Shown here piece after piece: positions 35,360-43,787 of a stretch of 64,000 bases of DNA. The notes below the pieces were generated by a model. It saw only the letters and a program-made list of their open reading frames with translations. It had not been told where the DNA came from and searched no databases. The translations under genes were made by a program, and so were the position numbers. Position 1 is the stretch's first letter; each line of letters begins with the position of its first letter. The DNA is from CBDCFT01 sp965216365 (GTDB lineage: Bacteria > Pseudomonadota > Gammaproteobacteria > Arenicellales > CBDCFT01): NCBI GenBank assembly GCA_965216365.1, contig CBDCFT010000019.1, forward strand, positions 1-64,000, given 5' to 3'.

Positions 35360-36257
35360 GTGGATAAAACCAACAGTATCACGCGCAACCCATATCATGC
35401 CGCTAAACTGGCCATTGGACTGTTTATTCTCATCGGTTTTCAAATGTCAAGCGCCGCTGAAAACGTCGGAACCGCATTACTTGTAAAAGGCCCGGTTGCC
35501 GCTCAGCAACCGGGCGATGCCGCAAGAACGCTTCTGGTCGGCGATGACATAATGCAAGGAGACGTATTACGCACTGAGGCCAACAGTTACATCGTTATTG
35601 GATTTATCGATGGCGCGAAAATTACCGTGCGGCCCGATACGACGTTTTCCGTTGATGCATATGCGTCAAGCAGTACGGCATTTGACATGGCCAAAGGCGG
35701 CGTACGTTTTCTAACCGGCAAATTCACAAAAGAAATGCCGGAAGGTTTTCGTTTGCAAACACCGCTTGCCACGTTAGGCGTCCGCGGCACCGACGCGACC
35801 GTGCGTATTTGCCCGCCCAATTGCAGTGAAGAAAACGAGATTCATGCCGACAAACGCCCCGCCGTTGAAGGTTGTGAATTCCCGACCATTCCGCCTGGCT
35901 TGTATGTTTTCGTTGAACCAAGGCATTGTTTCCGTTACGCGGGGCGATAATGAAACATTGGTTGAAGCGAGCGAATCCGTATATATCGATGAAAACGGTA
36001 TCATTAATTCGTTGTGCGGTCCGCCAAAATTCCTCTATCACGACCCCACACCCAACCCGCATAAAGTATCCGGTTTGCAAGTAAATCCAAGTGTGGATGG
36101 TGGTGTAGCAACCTCACCCAGTGGCGGAGCATCCGCGGACCCAGATGCACCACCACCCCCCCCTCAGCCACCTGCTCCACCGTCTACCGAACCCATAACC
36201 GAGCCGGTAACGCCCGACCCGATTGTTGAAGAGGAACCGAGGGCCAGCCCAAACTAA
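35360..36257 (+). CDS. FecR-domain exported protein, frameshifted
   Basis: Exported FecR-domain protein. GTG 35360 has AAGGGA 9 bases upstream; the frame upstream of it lacks a ribosome site. A hydrophobic signal (AKLAIGLFILIGFQMSSAA) is followed by the FecR domain, about residues 35-145 (LLVGDDIMQGDVLRTEANSY, VRPDTTFSVDAY, FRLQTPLATLGVRGTDATV). The frame changes near 35920-35923, where GAACCAAGGC has one A too many. Corrected, it reads YVFVEPGIVSVTRGDNETLV. The C-terminal tail is Pro-rich (PPPPPQPPAPPSTEP) and may span the periplasm or wall. Its gene is divergent from the CHASE2 cyclase. In other proteobacteria such pairs are thought to work together in an envelope-sensing system, but no target is visible here. 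Confidence 0.75.
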
Positions 36258-36264
36258 AACCACT

Positions 36265-37001
36265 CTAAACGCTATTCAACAACATGAATTTGACCACTTG
36301 TTCAATCAAGCGGTCAAACAACCTTTGCTGTAGCGGGTCATTTGCCGCGCTCAATTCTGAATGCCATTGCACCAGGCTCAACCAGGGCTTGTCGGGTGAT
36401 TCTATTGCCTCGATACAGCCATCCGACGCATAAGCCACGGGTACAAACCCCTGCGCCATGCGGTCAACCGATTGATGGTGCCAGGACTGGCAATCGAATT
36501 GGGTGCTGCCGATTCGCTGGGCGAGCAAACTACCCGATTCTAGCGTCACCGAGTGCGGTACCGGATTACGTGGCGGAACCCGGTGCGCAGTCGAATCGCC
36601 ATAGACATCGGGAACGTGCAAATGCAGTGACCCCCATTTACCACATTGATGATTTGCATTCCGCGGCAAATAGCCAGTGTAGGTAGCGGCTTCTCACTGA
36701 CATATCCTCCCAGTGCCGATTCAAAACTATCGCGCTGCTCGTCGATGTTATAAATCATTTCGTGTTCACCGCCATCGTAGCGCTGCGGTGCAATGTCTCC
36801 CCTACCGGTTAAAACCAGACCATCAAGCCTGTCTAAAATCCGGCGCCAGTTAGGCTCCCCAGGCGACACCAACACTGGCATTCCACCCGCACGACGAACG
36901 GCGTTTACATACTCAGCGGGAAGATCAAATCGGCCTGTATCGTTGAGACCGTAACTGGAAAGACCAATTATCGGCATTGTATTGTTCGGGTTGCTTGTCA
37001 T
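36265..37001 (-). CDS. gamma-glutamyl-gamma-aminobutyrate hydrolase-like class I amidotransferase (PuuD family), frameshifted
   Basis: Class I glutamine amidotransferase-fold hydrolase. The N-terminus (MPIIGLSSYGLNDTGRFDLP, YVNAVRRAGGMPVLVSPGEP, LDGLVLTGRGDIAPQRYDGG) fits the PuuD family. The nucleophile is the Cys in PTLAICRGMQIINVVNGG near residue 108. Just after it the frame shifts near 36628-36634, in a run of five G; one missing base restores NGGSLHLHVPDVYGDSTAH. The catalytic His lies in WLSLVQWHSE. The corrected length is about 245 residues. PuuD cleaves gamma-glutamyl-GABA in putrescine breakdown. The substrate here is not fixed by context. Confidence 0.82.
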
Positions 37002-37031
37002 AGACGCAAAGTATCTTTTGCAGATACCGAG

Positions 37032-37538
37032 TCAAGTCGTTAATGCGCGCCATATCAAGCGCAGTGGCGGAGCCAGTTCGTCGGGCCGCTGTATAATCCA
37101 GCTTGAAACGTGTGCTTGGTCGAACCATTCTCCGTGGTCAACTTCTACCGGGTCCAACTCAAACGGGCCTTGCGAATAAACTTTGTACACGCAACTGAAC
37201 TCATAGGCTGTCGCGGCACTTGCATCCAACTTAAAACAAAATTCGAGTTCGTCCTGGGTAATGGATAACCCTATCTCTTCCTGAGCCTCGCGCACTGCGC
37301 AGCGCTCGTAGGATTCGCCCTGATCCAGATGACCGGATACGGACGCATCCCATACACCGGGATTTTCGTCTTTCGACAAGGAGCGTTTCTGCAAAAATAC
37401 CCGTCCTGCGTCATTAAATACAAGAATATGAATGGACCGGTGCAACAGGTTATTGGCATGGACAAAAGAACGTGGTTTTTGGTCGATAACGTTATCGAAT
37501 GCATCGACCACGTCAAAAATTTCCTCACTCACAATCAC
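37032..37538 (-). CDS. Nudix hydrolase
   Basis: Nudix-fold protein of 168 residues. The Nudix box GHLDQGESYERCAVREAQEEIGL (read in parts: GHLDQGES, then REAQEEIGL) fits GX5EX7REUXEEXGU with all four acidic residues. The preceding HRSIHILVFNDAGRVFLQKRS and DENPGVWDASVSGHLD are characteristic of the YfcD/IPP-isomerase-like branch, so the start MIVSEEIFDVVDAFDNVI fits. Members hydrolyse nucleotide or isoprenoid diphosphates. The true substrate is unknown. It lies 30 bases from the amidotransferase gene, same strand. Confidence 0.88.
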   Translation of the reverse strand: MIVSEEIFDVVDAFDNVIDQKPRSFVHANNLLHRSIHILVFNDAGRVFLQKRSLSKDENPGVWDASVSGHLDQGESYERCAVREAQEEIGLSITQDELEFCFKLDASAATAYEFSCVYKVYSQGPFELDPVEVDHGEWFDQAHVSSWIIQRPDELAPPLRLIWRALTT

Positions 37539-37720
37539 AAATCCCTACAAGCCTGCATCGGAACCCTGAAATGGATACATATCAGCCACTATCTCAGTAA
37601 AAACCCGCACTATAGAGCATTCCGCGACTATGATACATTACCTCGCTTTTCGCGCCCTGATAGAATAGGAACCTAAAAGAGAATGAGCAACGTAGTGACG
37701 CTGATATACCCTGATGGCAC

Positions 37721-38554
37721 ATGAGTAGTTACGAAAACTACAGCGAAATCGCTGATCGATTCGACAAAACCCGGGCGGCGATTGGGGTCGAATTAATCCT
37801 CGGTTGCCTGGCACGATCACCAAAACCCCTCAGAGAACAGACAATTCTGGATGCCGGTTGTGGCACAGGCAATTATGTCAAAGCGCTGGTGCCTTATACC
37901 AAGAAAATCAGCGGCGTCGATAGCAACAAGGCGATGCTCAATGTTGCGAAAGAAAAAGTTTCCGCGGCCATCACAAACGATCAAGTGGAATTTCAGGAAT
38001 GCAATATTGAAAGACTCCCGTACGAAAATGACACTTTTGACGGTGCCATGCTTAATCAAATCCTGCATCACATGGGGGATGATGCCAGCAATGGTTTTGC
38101 CCACCACAGGCAGGTCTTTCAGGAACTGGCGCGGGTACTAAGACGCACGGGTGTGCTAATCATCAATATCTGCACCCGCACCCAGCTTAGACAGGGCTTC
38201 TGGTTTTATCATCTTATTCCCGCTGCGCTGGAAGACATGACCCAGCGTCATATTCCCTTATCGACCCTGGTACGGTTGTTACGCGAAGCTGGTTTTGTAA
38301 CACGTCAACGATTCGTTCCAGTCGATGCCGTCATGCAAGGCGAAGCGTATTTCAATCCACGCGGCCCACTCGATCCGACATGGCGCGCGGGTGATTCGAT
38401 CTGGAAACTGGTGGAAGCGGAAAAATTGAACAAGACCATGCAGCTGATACGGGACTGGAATCGACCAGGAACATTACAGGATTTTGTTTACGAACATGAC
38501 GCGATGCGCCAGCATGTAGGCCAGACCAGTTTTATTTTCGCTCAGAAAATTTAA
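37721..38554 (+). CDS. SAM-dependent class I methyltransferase
   Basis: 277-residue methyltransferase of the UbiE/type-11 group. The SAM-binding motif I reads TILDAGCGTGNYVKALVP near residue 47, and the acidic end of strand 2 is ISGVDSNKAML. The motif at strand 4 is FDGAMLNQILHHMGDD, with ELARVLRRTGVLIINICTR as post-motif. The rest (LREAGFVTRQRFVPVDAVM) is substrate-specific and not recognised. The ribosome site is weak, so an upstream start cannot be excluded. It is followed 28 bases later by a HAD phosphatase gene, probably an operon. Confidence 0.82.
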   Translation: MSSYENYSEIADRFDKTRAAIGVELILGCLARSPKPLREQTILDAGCGTGNYVKALVPYTKKISGVDSNKAMLNVAKEKVSAAITNDQVEFQECNIERLPYENDTFDGAMLNQILHHMGDDASNGFAHHRQVFQELARVLRRTGVLIINICTRTQLRQGFWFYHLIPAALEDMTQRHIPLSTLVRLLREAGFVTRQRFVPVDAVMQGEAYFNPRGPLDPTWRAGDSIWKLVEAEKLNKTMQLIRDWNRPGTLQDFVYEHDAMRQHVGQTSFIFAQKI

Positions 38555-38582
38555 ATTCCGTTCCCAAATAGTGATCTGACGA

Positions 38583-39335
38583 ATGGCGCGTCTGCAGGTT
38601 CGCGACCATAGCTTCGAAGCGGATGTCATTGTCTTCGACAAAGACGGCACGCTAATCGATTTTCATACCCTGTGGGCGAACCGGGCGCGTGTATCCGTAG
38701 ACAGCCTGATGGAATATTTATCCGCCGACGAAAAACTGCGTAACGCGCTGCATGCGGGCATAGGATACGATGGTGAAAATCATCGCACTATCGCTGGAGG
38801 ACCGGTCGCGACTATTGCTATTTCAAAAATACTGGTCGTTACCACCATGATTCTTTATCAGGCTGGATTTGACTGGGAACAGGCAGAATCCGCGGTACAC
38901 GCCAGCTTCGGCAAAACAATGAAACAACCACCTGATGCGGACGAAATCGTACCACTGGGCAATGTGCCAGACGCACTTGACCAGCTTAGCGCAAACAATA
39001 TTCGACTCGCCGTTGCAACCACGGATGATCGCGATCTGACCGAGACTGCGTTACAGCACTTACAAATCACACATCATTTTGGACTGATCAAATGCGGCGA
39101 TGATGATGGTCCACTAAAGCCATCGCCACAGGTTATTAACGACATCGCGCGGCACTTTGCAGCGTCAAACCGACGCATCACCATGATAGGCGACATCCCC
39201 AGCGACCTCAGCATGGCACGGGCGGCCGGTTGCGGTTGCGCCATCGGCATTCGTAACGGCGCCGGCGACAATGACGCACTTGCTAACGTTGCCGATGTGG
39301 TTATCGATTCAATTGACGAAATTGACGTAATATAA
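38583..39335 (+). CDS. HAD-family hydrolase (phosphatase)
   Basis: 250-residue HAD-superfamily member. Motif I is VIVFDKDGTLIDFHTLW, with nucleophile Asp and general-acid Asp. Motif II is the Thr in LAVATTDDRDLTE, motif III is the Lys in DGPLKPSPQVI, and motif IV is MIGDIPSDLSMARAAGCG. The helical cap lies at about residues 25-115. The family fits phosphoglycolate phosphatase-like proteins, but the substrate is unknown. It follows the methyltransferase gene by 28 bases on the same strand. Confidence 0.85.
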   Translation: MARLQVRDHSFEADVIVFDKDGTLIDFHTLWANRARVSVDSLMEYLSADEKLRNALHAGIGYDGENHRTIAGGPVATIAISKILVVTTMILYQAGFDWEQAESAVHASFGKTMKQPPDADEIVPLGNVPDALDQLSANNIRLAVATTDDRDLTETALQHLQITHHFGLIKCGDDDGPLKPSPQVINDIARHFAASNRRITMIGDIPSDLSMARAAGCGCAIGIRNGAGDNDALANVADVVIDSIDEIDVI

Positions 39336-39428
39336 CTGCGTCGCGAAGTATTCCGTTTATATTTACTTTTGAAATTACTAAAATTCTGCACACCATACGT
39401 GAGCCAAATGTAGTAACTAATCAATACA

Positions 39429-40703
39429 GTGAGGGCATCAAACCAATGTTCATTTTTTAACGTGAATATCATTATTTCCCGTTTGATATTCACCGTGGTA
39501 ATGACAACAGCATGTGCATGCTCGGTGGAATCTTCGGTGGCACAACCGATTGTAATCCTTGGTGGCACAATTTTTACAGCACCGGAGGATGTCCCGATAG
39601 AACAAGGCACTGTGGTGCTGGACAATGGCAAAATTGTGTCGGTTGGTTCGATTGATGCGGTGGATATACCTCCTGCTGCAAAAACTATCGATGCCTCAGA
39701 TCTTTATATCACCGCAGGTTTTTGGAATTCACATGTTCACTTTACCAGTTCGCTTGAAGCAGCCGCGTCAGAAGATGCCATGCAACTCAATACACTTCTC
39801 GCCAAAACCTTCTTACGCTGGGGTTTTGTAAGTACAGTCGATACGGGATCGTGGCTGGAGAAAACACAAAGAATCGCTGGGCGAATTAAAAACGGTGAGG
39901 TCGATGGTCCTCGAATACTCACTGCGGCAGGCGGATTTGTTCCAGTAGGCGGAAGCCCCTTCTATATTAAGCCCATCAAATTACCCGAATTCAGAAATCC
40001 TGAAAACGCCCGGCAGCAAGTGCTCTCCACATTACGATTGGGTGCAGATTCGATAAAATTGTTCACCGGTTCGTGGGCAACGCCAGACAGGGTTGTTGTG
40101 ATGGAGCCTGACGATGTGCGAGCAGCGACTGATGCAGCCCATGAAAAAGATGCTTTAGTATTCGCGCACCCGTCAGATAGTGACGGTGCACGTGTCGCTA
40201 TCGAAAACGGTGTGGATATATTGGCCCATGTGTTTCCGTCACAACTCAAAGGGCCGTGGGATAAAAACCTACCCGCAGAAATGGCAGCACGTGACGTAGC
40301 CCTCATCCCCACACTGAAGCCGTGGCGACCCGAGTTAACGCGAGCCGCATTGCCACCAGAAATTGTTACGATGGTTGAAAATACCGCGATAGCGCAGACC
40401 AAGGCCATACACGAAGCCGGCGTCACGATATTGTTTGGAACCGACGTGGGCTACATGCAAGACCCGGATACGACGGAGGAATTTCGATTAATGGGTCAAG
40501 CAGGTATGGACTACAAGGCAATACTGGCCTCCCTCACCACCGCGCCTGCCACCCGATACGGATTTGATGAAACGAGTGGCCGGGTGCAGGAAAACTACGA
40601 TGCTGACCTAGTCTTGTTAGCTTCCGACCCACGTGAAGATATCACCGCTTATGCAGATATCACCACAACGATTAGAGCAGGACGGGTCGTGTATCACCGT
40701 TGA
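39429..40703 (+). CDS. exported amidohydrolase (imidazolonepropionase/prolidase-like)
   Basis: Metal-dependent amidohydrolase of 424 residues, or about 413 if translation starts at GTG 39462, which I consider equally likely. A hydrophobic N-terminus (IIISRLIFTVVMTTACAC) suggests export; the Cys pair does not form a standard lipobox. The barrel starts with AGFWNSHVHFTSS (HxH metal site), then LVFAHPSDSDGARVAIENGV, ILAHVFPSQLKGPW and ILFGTDVGYMQDP (Asp). The C-terminus DLVLLASDPREDITAYADI is typical of this superfamily. The usual carboxylated Lys fits SIKLFTGSW. The substrate is unknown. Confidence 0.78.
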   Translation: MRASNQCSFFNVNIIISRLIFTVVMTTACACSVESSVAQPIVILGGTIFTAPEDVPIEQGTVVLDNGKIVSVGSIDAVDIPPAAKTIDASDLYITAGFWNSHVHFTSSLEAAASEDAMQLNTLLAKTFLRWGFVSTVDTGSWLEKTQRIAGRIKNGEVDGPRILTAAGGFVPVGGSPFYIKPIKLPEFRNPENARQQVLSTLRLGADSIKLFTGSWATPDRVVVMEPDDVRAATDAAHEKDALVFAHPSDSDGARVAIENGVDILAHVFPSQLKGPWDKNLPAEMAARDVALIPTLKPWRPELTRAALPPEIVTMVENTAIAQTKAIHEAGVTILFGTDVGYMQDPDTTEEFRLMGQAGMDYKAILASLTTAPATRYGFDETSGRVQENYDADLVLLASDPREDITAYADITTTIRAGRVVYHR

Positions 40704-40725
40704 TCTTTAGTTGAATTTAATTAGC

Positions 40726-40977
40726 TTAACCGCCTTTCAGTGGCGGCATTAGCGATAACTCATCACCATCTATTAACACGCGTGTCGAGCGATTGTCCTT
40801 GTTGATGATTTCACCGTTGACGCCGGTCAGATAAGTCCTGTCCATAGGCATGCCCAGTTGTTGCATGACATCAACTGGGGTAGCTCCTTCTTCAACTTCA
40901 ATTTCACCCCGGTTGGTAGCGCTGCCGGGCGGTAAATATTCGCCCAGCAGTCCACCGGTTTTTAGTTTTATTTTCAT
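40726..40977 (-). CDS. MoaD/ThiS-like sulfur-carrier protein
   Basis: 83-residue ubiquitin-fold protein ending in the diglycine tail LSLMPPLKGG, the site of adenylation and thiocarboxylation in MoaD and ThiS. EVEEGATPVDVMQQL and DGDELSLMPP are the usual beta-grasp landmarks. It begins 9 bases after the aldehyde:ferredoxin oxidoreductase gene on the same strand. A MoaD-like gene next to such enzymes is common and points to pyranopterin cofactor sulfur transfer for the tungsten or molybdenum centre. Confidence 0.85.
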   Translation of the reverse strand: MKIKLKTGGLLGEYLPPGSATNRGEIEVEEGATPVDVMQQLGMPMDRTYLTGVNGEIINKDNRSTRVLIDGDELSLMPPLKGG

Positions 40978-40986
40978 TTAAACAGA

Positions 40987-42810
40987 TTAAGAAATGCCCA
41001 AACGCCCCAGCGTGTCGTCCGTAGGTACACCTTCCGAATCCCAGCCACGCAAGTCGTAATACTCGGGCAGCATGACATCGAGCTGACACACTTTTCCTTT
41101 TGCCGTGCCGCTGGGCGCCGGGGTTTCGAGCAGGCGCTTTGGCAAAGTATCGTCCGCCTTGGTTAATCCCGCTTTGAGATTAAACATGCGTTCTAGATTC
41201 CAGATACGTTCACCACACTTGGCGATTTCGTCTTCGCTCCACTCGAAATGACAAGCGGCGTTAAGCTGCACACGAAATTCTTCCATACCCCAGGCTGCGG
41301 TGGTAAACAAACACAAACCTGTTGAATCGATAACCGAAGTGCGATCCTGGGAATCCTTGCAGGGTTGTGCCTTACCCTGCCCCGTTTGATCTTCCATATC
41401 CTCGGCAAAGGTATCGTGTTTCAAATGACACGCACCTCGATTCGATGTTGCGTAACCAAGACCCATGCCCTGCAAGGCACGGGAATCGTAGCCGGCGAAC
41501 TCCTGTCCTTTAACACCCATAAAAAATTCCGGATGACCGTATTTTTCGGTCAGGCGTTTTGAACCGAGACCGAGTTCGACACCAAAACCTTCTTGTTTGC
41601 CGGTTTTCTCCGCCATAACCGTGAGTGCTTCGGCATTGCCAAATTTGAGTTCGATACCATCGGTTTGCTCTTTGGTCAGTGCCCCGTTTTCATATAACTC
41701 CATCGCCGCCGCCAGGGTGACACCGAATGAAATCGGATCCATGCCATGTTCGTTCATCATGTATCCGGCAAATGTCAGCGCATCGATATCGTCGACACCG
41801 ACAACCGGCCCGAAGGCATAAGCAGTTTCGTATTCGAGTCCACCGGAGGCATGCCAGTATTCCTTGCGGTTCACGATAGAAAAATGTTCCTCATCTATAT
41901 GCGCAATGCGTCCACAGGCGATAGTGCAACCAAAACAGGCCTTGTTTGTCAGCAAATTCACATGACCATTGGCTTTCGGCTTTTTCATCGCGGCCGGGTT
42001 AATATTTTCCGTGCCTTCGAATTGCACCTCATTAAAATTACGTGTCGGCAACCCACCGAATTCCTGCATGGAATCAATCATGGCGTTGGTGCCCTGCTCG
42101 GCCAATTCCCTGCGGCCATCGTTATCCCACAATACAGCCTTGGTTTCCTTGACCACCTGCATGAATGTCTTGGGGTCATCCACCTTTACACCGATGGTTC
42201 CACGCACGGCAATCGCTTTGAGATTCTTTGAACCCATAACTGCGCCGACACCGGAACGCCCGGCCGCACGATGCAGATCATTTACTATACAAGCATAGTA
42301 CACGCCACGTTCACCGGCTACACCGATTGACGCGACCTTGGTTTGCGGATCGTTATGAATCTCTTTCAACTTTTCTTCCGTATGCCATACCGTCGTGCCC
42401 CACAAATCATCAGCGGATAAGATGTCGACACTGTCATCGACGATGTGCAAGTAAACCGGTGAATCCGCCTTGCCTTCGAGAACCAGCAAATCATAACCGG
42501 CGTACTTTAATTCGGCACCAAACTTACCGCCTGAATTGGAACAGGCGATGGCACCCGTCAGCGGTCCCTTGGTTACCACGGCGTAACGGCCGCTGGTTGA
42601 AGCCATGGTGCCGGTCAGCGGACCCGTCGCGAATATCAAAACATTTTCCGGACTCATGGCATCGGCGCTGGGATCCATACTCTCCATCAAATACTTCGTC
42701 GCCAAACCGCGTTCGCCAATATAGTCGTGCGCCCAGTCCGTATTTAGTGGTTCCACCTGGCTAGTGCGATCGCTCAAATTTACACGTAATACTTTCTTTT
42801 GCCAACTCAT
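40987..42810 (-). CDS. aldehyde:ferredoxin oxidoreductase family protein (tungsten enzyme)
   Basis: AOR-family tungstopterin enzyme of 607 residues, the length of the Pyrococcus enzyme. It oxidises aldehydes to acids, or possibly reduces acids, with ferredoxin as partner. ATG 42810 has GGAGTAACGATT upstream. The [4Fe-4S] ligands fit CFGCTIACGRIAH near residue 290 and the fourth Cys in DSTGLCLFTTAAW near 498, matching positions in the archaeal protein. The N-terminal domain VLRVNLSDRTSQVEPL, GRYAVVTKGPLTGAIA and GRSGVGAVMGSKNLKAIAVRG bind the pterin. It is flanked by a ferredoxin gene and a MoaD-like gene. The substrate aldehyde is unknown. Confidence 0.92.
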   Translation of the reverse strand: MSWQKKVLRVNLSDRTSQVEPLNTDWAHDYIGERGLATKYLMESMDPSADAMSPENVLIFATGPLTGTMASTSGRYAVVTKGPLTGAIACSNSGGKFGAELKYAGYDLLVLEGKADSPVYLHIVDDSVDILSADDLWGTTVWHTEEKLKEIHNDPQTKVASIGVAGERGVYYACIVNDLHRAAGRSGVGAVMGSKNLKAIAVRGTIGVKVDDPKTFMQVVKETKAVLWDNDGRRELAEQGTNAMIDSMQEFGGLPTRNFNEVQFEGTENINPAAMKKPKANGHVNLLTNKACFGCTIACGRIAHIDEEHFSIVNRKEYWHASGGLEYETAYAFGPVVGVDDIDALTFAGYMMNEHGMDPISFGVTLAAAMELYENGALTKEQTDGIELKFGNAEALTVMAEKTGKQEGFGVELGLGSKRLTEKYGHPEFFMGVKGQEFAGYDSRALQGMGLGYATSNRGACHLKHDTFAEDMEDQTGQGKAQPCKDSQDRTSVIDSTGLCLFTTAAWGMEEFRVQLNAACHFEWSEDEIAKCGERIWNLERMFNLKAGLTKADDTLPKRLLETPAPSGTAKGKVCQLDVMLPEYYDLRGWDSEGVPTDDTLGRLGIS

Positions 42811-42847
42811 AATCGTTACTCCAAAATGCTGTCGTATTTTTTCTGTT

Positions 42848-43309
42848 TTAGCTGTGCGCTTGCACCGCTGATTCACTCATGCGATTGATGCCCGTCCAGT
42901 TCGCGTCGACATAGGTAATTGCACCGGTCGGGCAGGCTTCAGCGCACTGCGGATCGCCACCACACAAATCACATTTCACGACTTTGCCGGTATCGGTGTT
43001 GTAGTTTATCGTGCCGAACGGACAGGCGATGGTGCACACTTTACAGCCGACGCATAAATCGTCGTTAACATCTTTCGCGCCAGTTTCATGGTTAATGCTG
43101 ATTGCATCGGTCGGGCAAGCATGCAGACACCAAGCCTCATCGCATTGCGTGCAAGTGTAGGGAATGGCGCGTTTGCCGTGCTCAAATTCAAACACCTTGA
43201 TGCGTGACTTGGCCGGATTGAATACACCGTCGTGCTCGAACGAACAGGCCATCTCGCATTGCAGACAACTGGTACATTTATCGGGTTCAATGAGTAATGA
43301 TTTATACAT
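42848..43309 (-). CDS. polyferredoxin, 4 x [4Fe-4S] (AOR electron partner)
   Basis: 153-residue iron-sulfur protein of the dehydrogenase-subunit type (HycB/AorA-like). Four cysteine clusters are visible: CTSCLQCEMAC, CTQCDEAWCLHAC, CVGCKVCTIAC and CDLCGGDPQCAEAC, each continuing into a CP or a typical fourth Cys. It probably relays electrons from the tungsten enzyme encoded 37 bases downstream. A strong ribosome site precedes ATG 43309. In Aromatoleum-type systems a further FAD subunit (AorC) couples to NAD; no such gene is seen here. Confidence 0.88.
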   Translation of the reverse strand: MYKSLLIEPDKCTSCLQCEMACSFEHDGVFNPAKSRIKVFEFEHGKRAIPYTCTQCDEAWCLHACPTDAISINHETGAKDVNDDLCVGCKVCTIACPFGTINYNTDTGKVVKCDLCGGDPQCAEACPTGAITYVDANWTGINRMSESAVQAHS

Positions 43310-43412
43310 CCTCTTGCCTCACGGGTTTAGTTTGTTGGTATTTACATGGGGTGTAAATCTATCCGGTATTGTGCCAGACAAGTGCCCGCGCGGGAATCTT
43401 TACGGCGGAAAA

Positions 43413-43715
43413 TCAGTTCGAATCAGGACACTGCTGGTTGTTGGCGAGAACTTCCCTCTTTTTTTCATCCCATTCGTCTTTGTTTAATACATGAATTGCG
43501 TAACGCCTGACCAAATTATCCAGCGCACCGCTGCGTTTTTCATGAAATTGCACCAACTCCCCTGCTCCGGGATACACCAACAAGTCCTTGCGTTCCAGAA
43601 TCAAATCATTGATAGCGCTTTTGCCGCGAGTTGCAAGCACCGTCAGTAATTTCGCTCCACCGTGGGTAATACCGCGCAGCCCATAAAACTCAATATCAGT
43701 GTCTAAATCTGACAA
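43413..43715 (-). CDS. 100-residue protein of unknown function in AOR operon
   Basis: Small soluble protein, rich in charged residues (MSDLDTDIEFYGLRGITHGG opening, NLVRRYAIHVLNKDEWDEKK near the end). The TTG start at 43715 is supported by GGGAG 8 bases upstream. No signal peptide or membrane helix. I do not recognise a family. It is read in the same direction as the ferredoxin, 103 bases upstream, and lies behind a terminator that separates it from the binding-protein gene, so it probably begins the AOR transcript. It may be a regulator, a chaperone or an accessory factor for the tungsten enzyme, but nothing in the sequence decides this. Confidence 0.5.
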   Translation of the reverse strand: MSDLDTDIEFYGLRGITHGGAKLLTVLATRGKSAINDLILERKDLLVYPGAGELVQFHEKRSGALDNLVRRYAIHVLNKDEWDEKKREVLANNQQCPDSN

Positions 43716-43732
43716 TCACATCTCCCACAAAG

Positions 43733-43755
43733 AAAAAGGGGCCGCAGCCCCTTTT
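43733..43755 (-). terminator. intrinsic terminator after binding-protein gene
   Basis: AAAAGGGGC-TGCG-GCCCCTTTTT on the minus strand is a perfect hairpin with a T-rich tail. It ends the transcript of the betaine-type binding protein (43788-44744) and separates it from the AOR operon downstream. The stem also carries a short T run on the other strand. Confidence 0.85.
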
Positions 43756-43787
43756 GCTATTAGATAATTGAAACCGCTTACAAGTTC

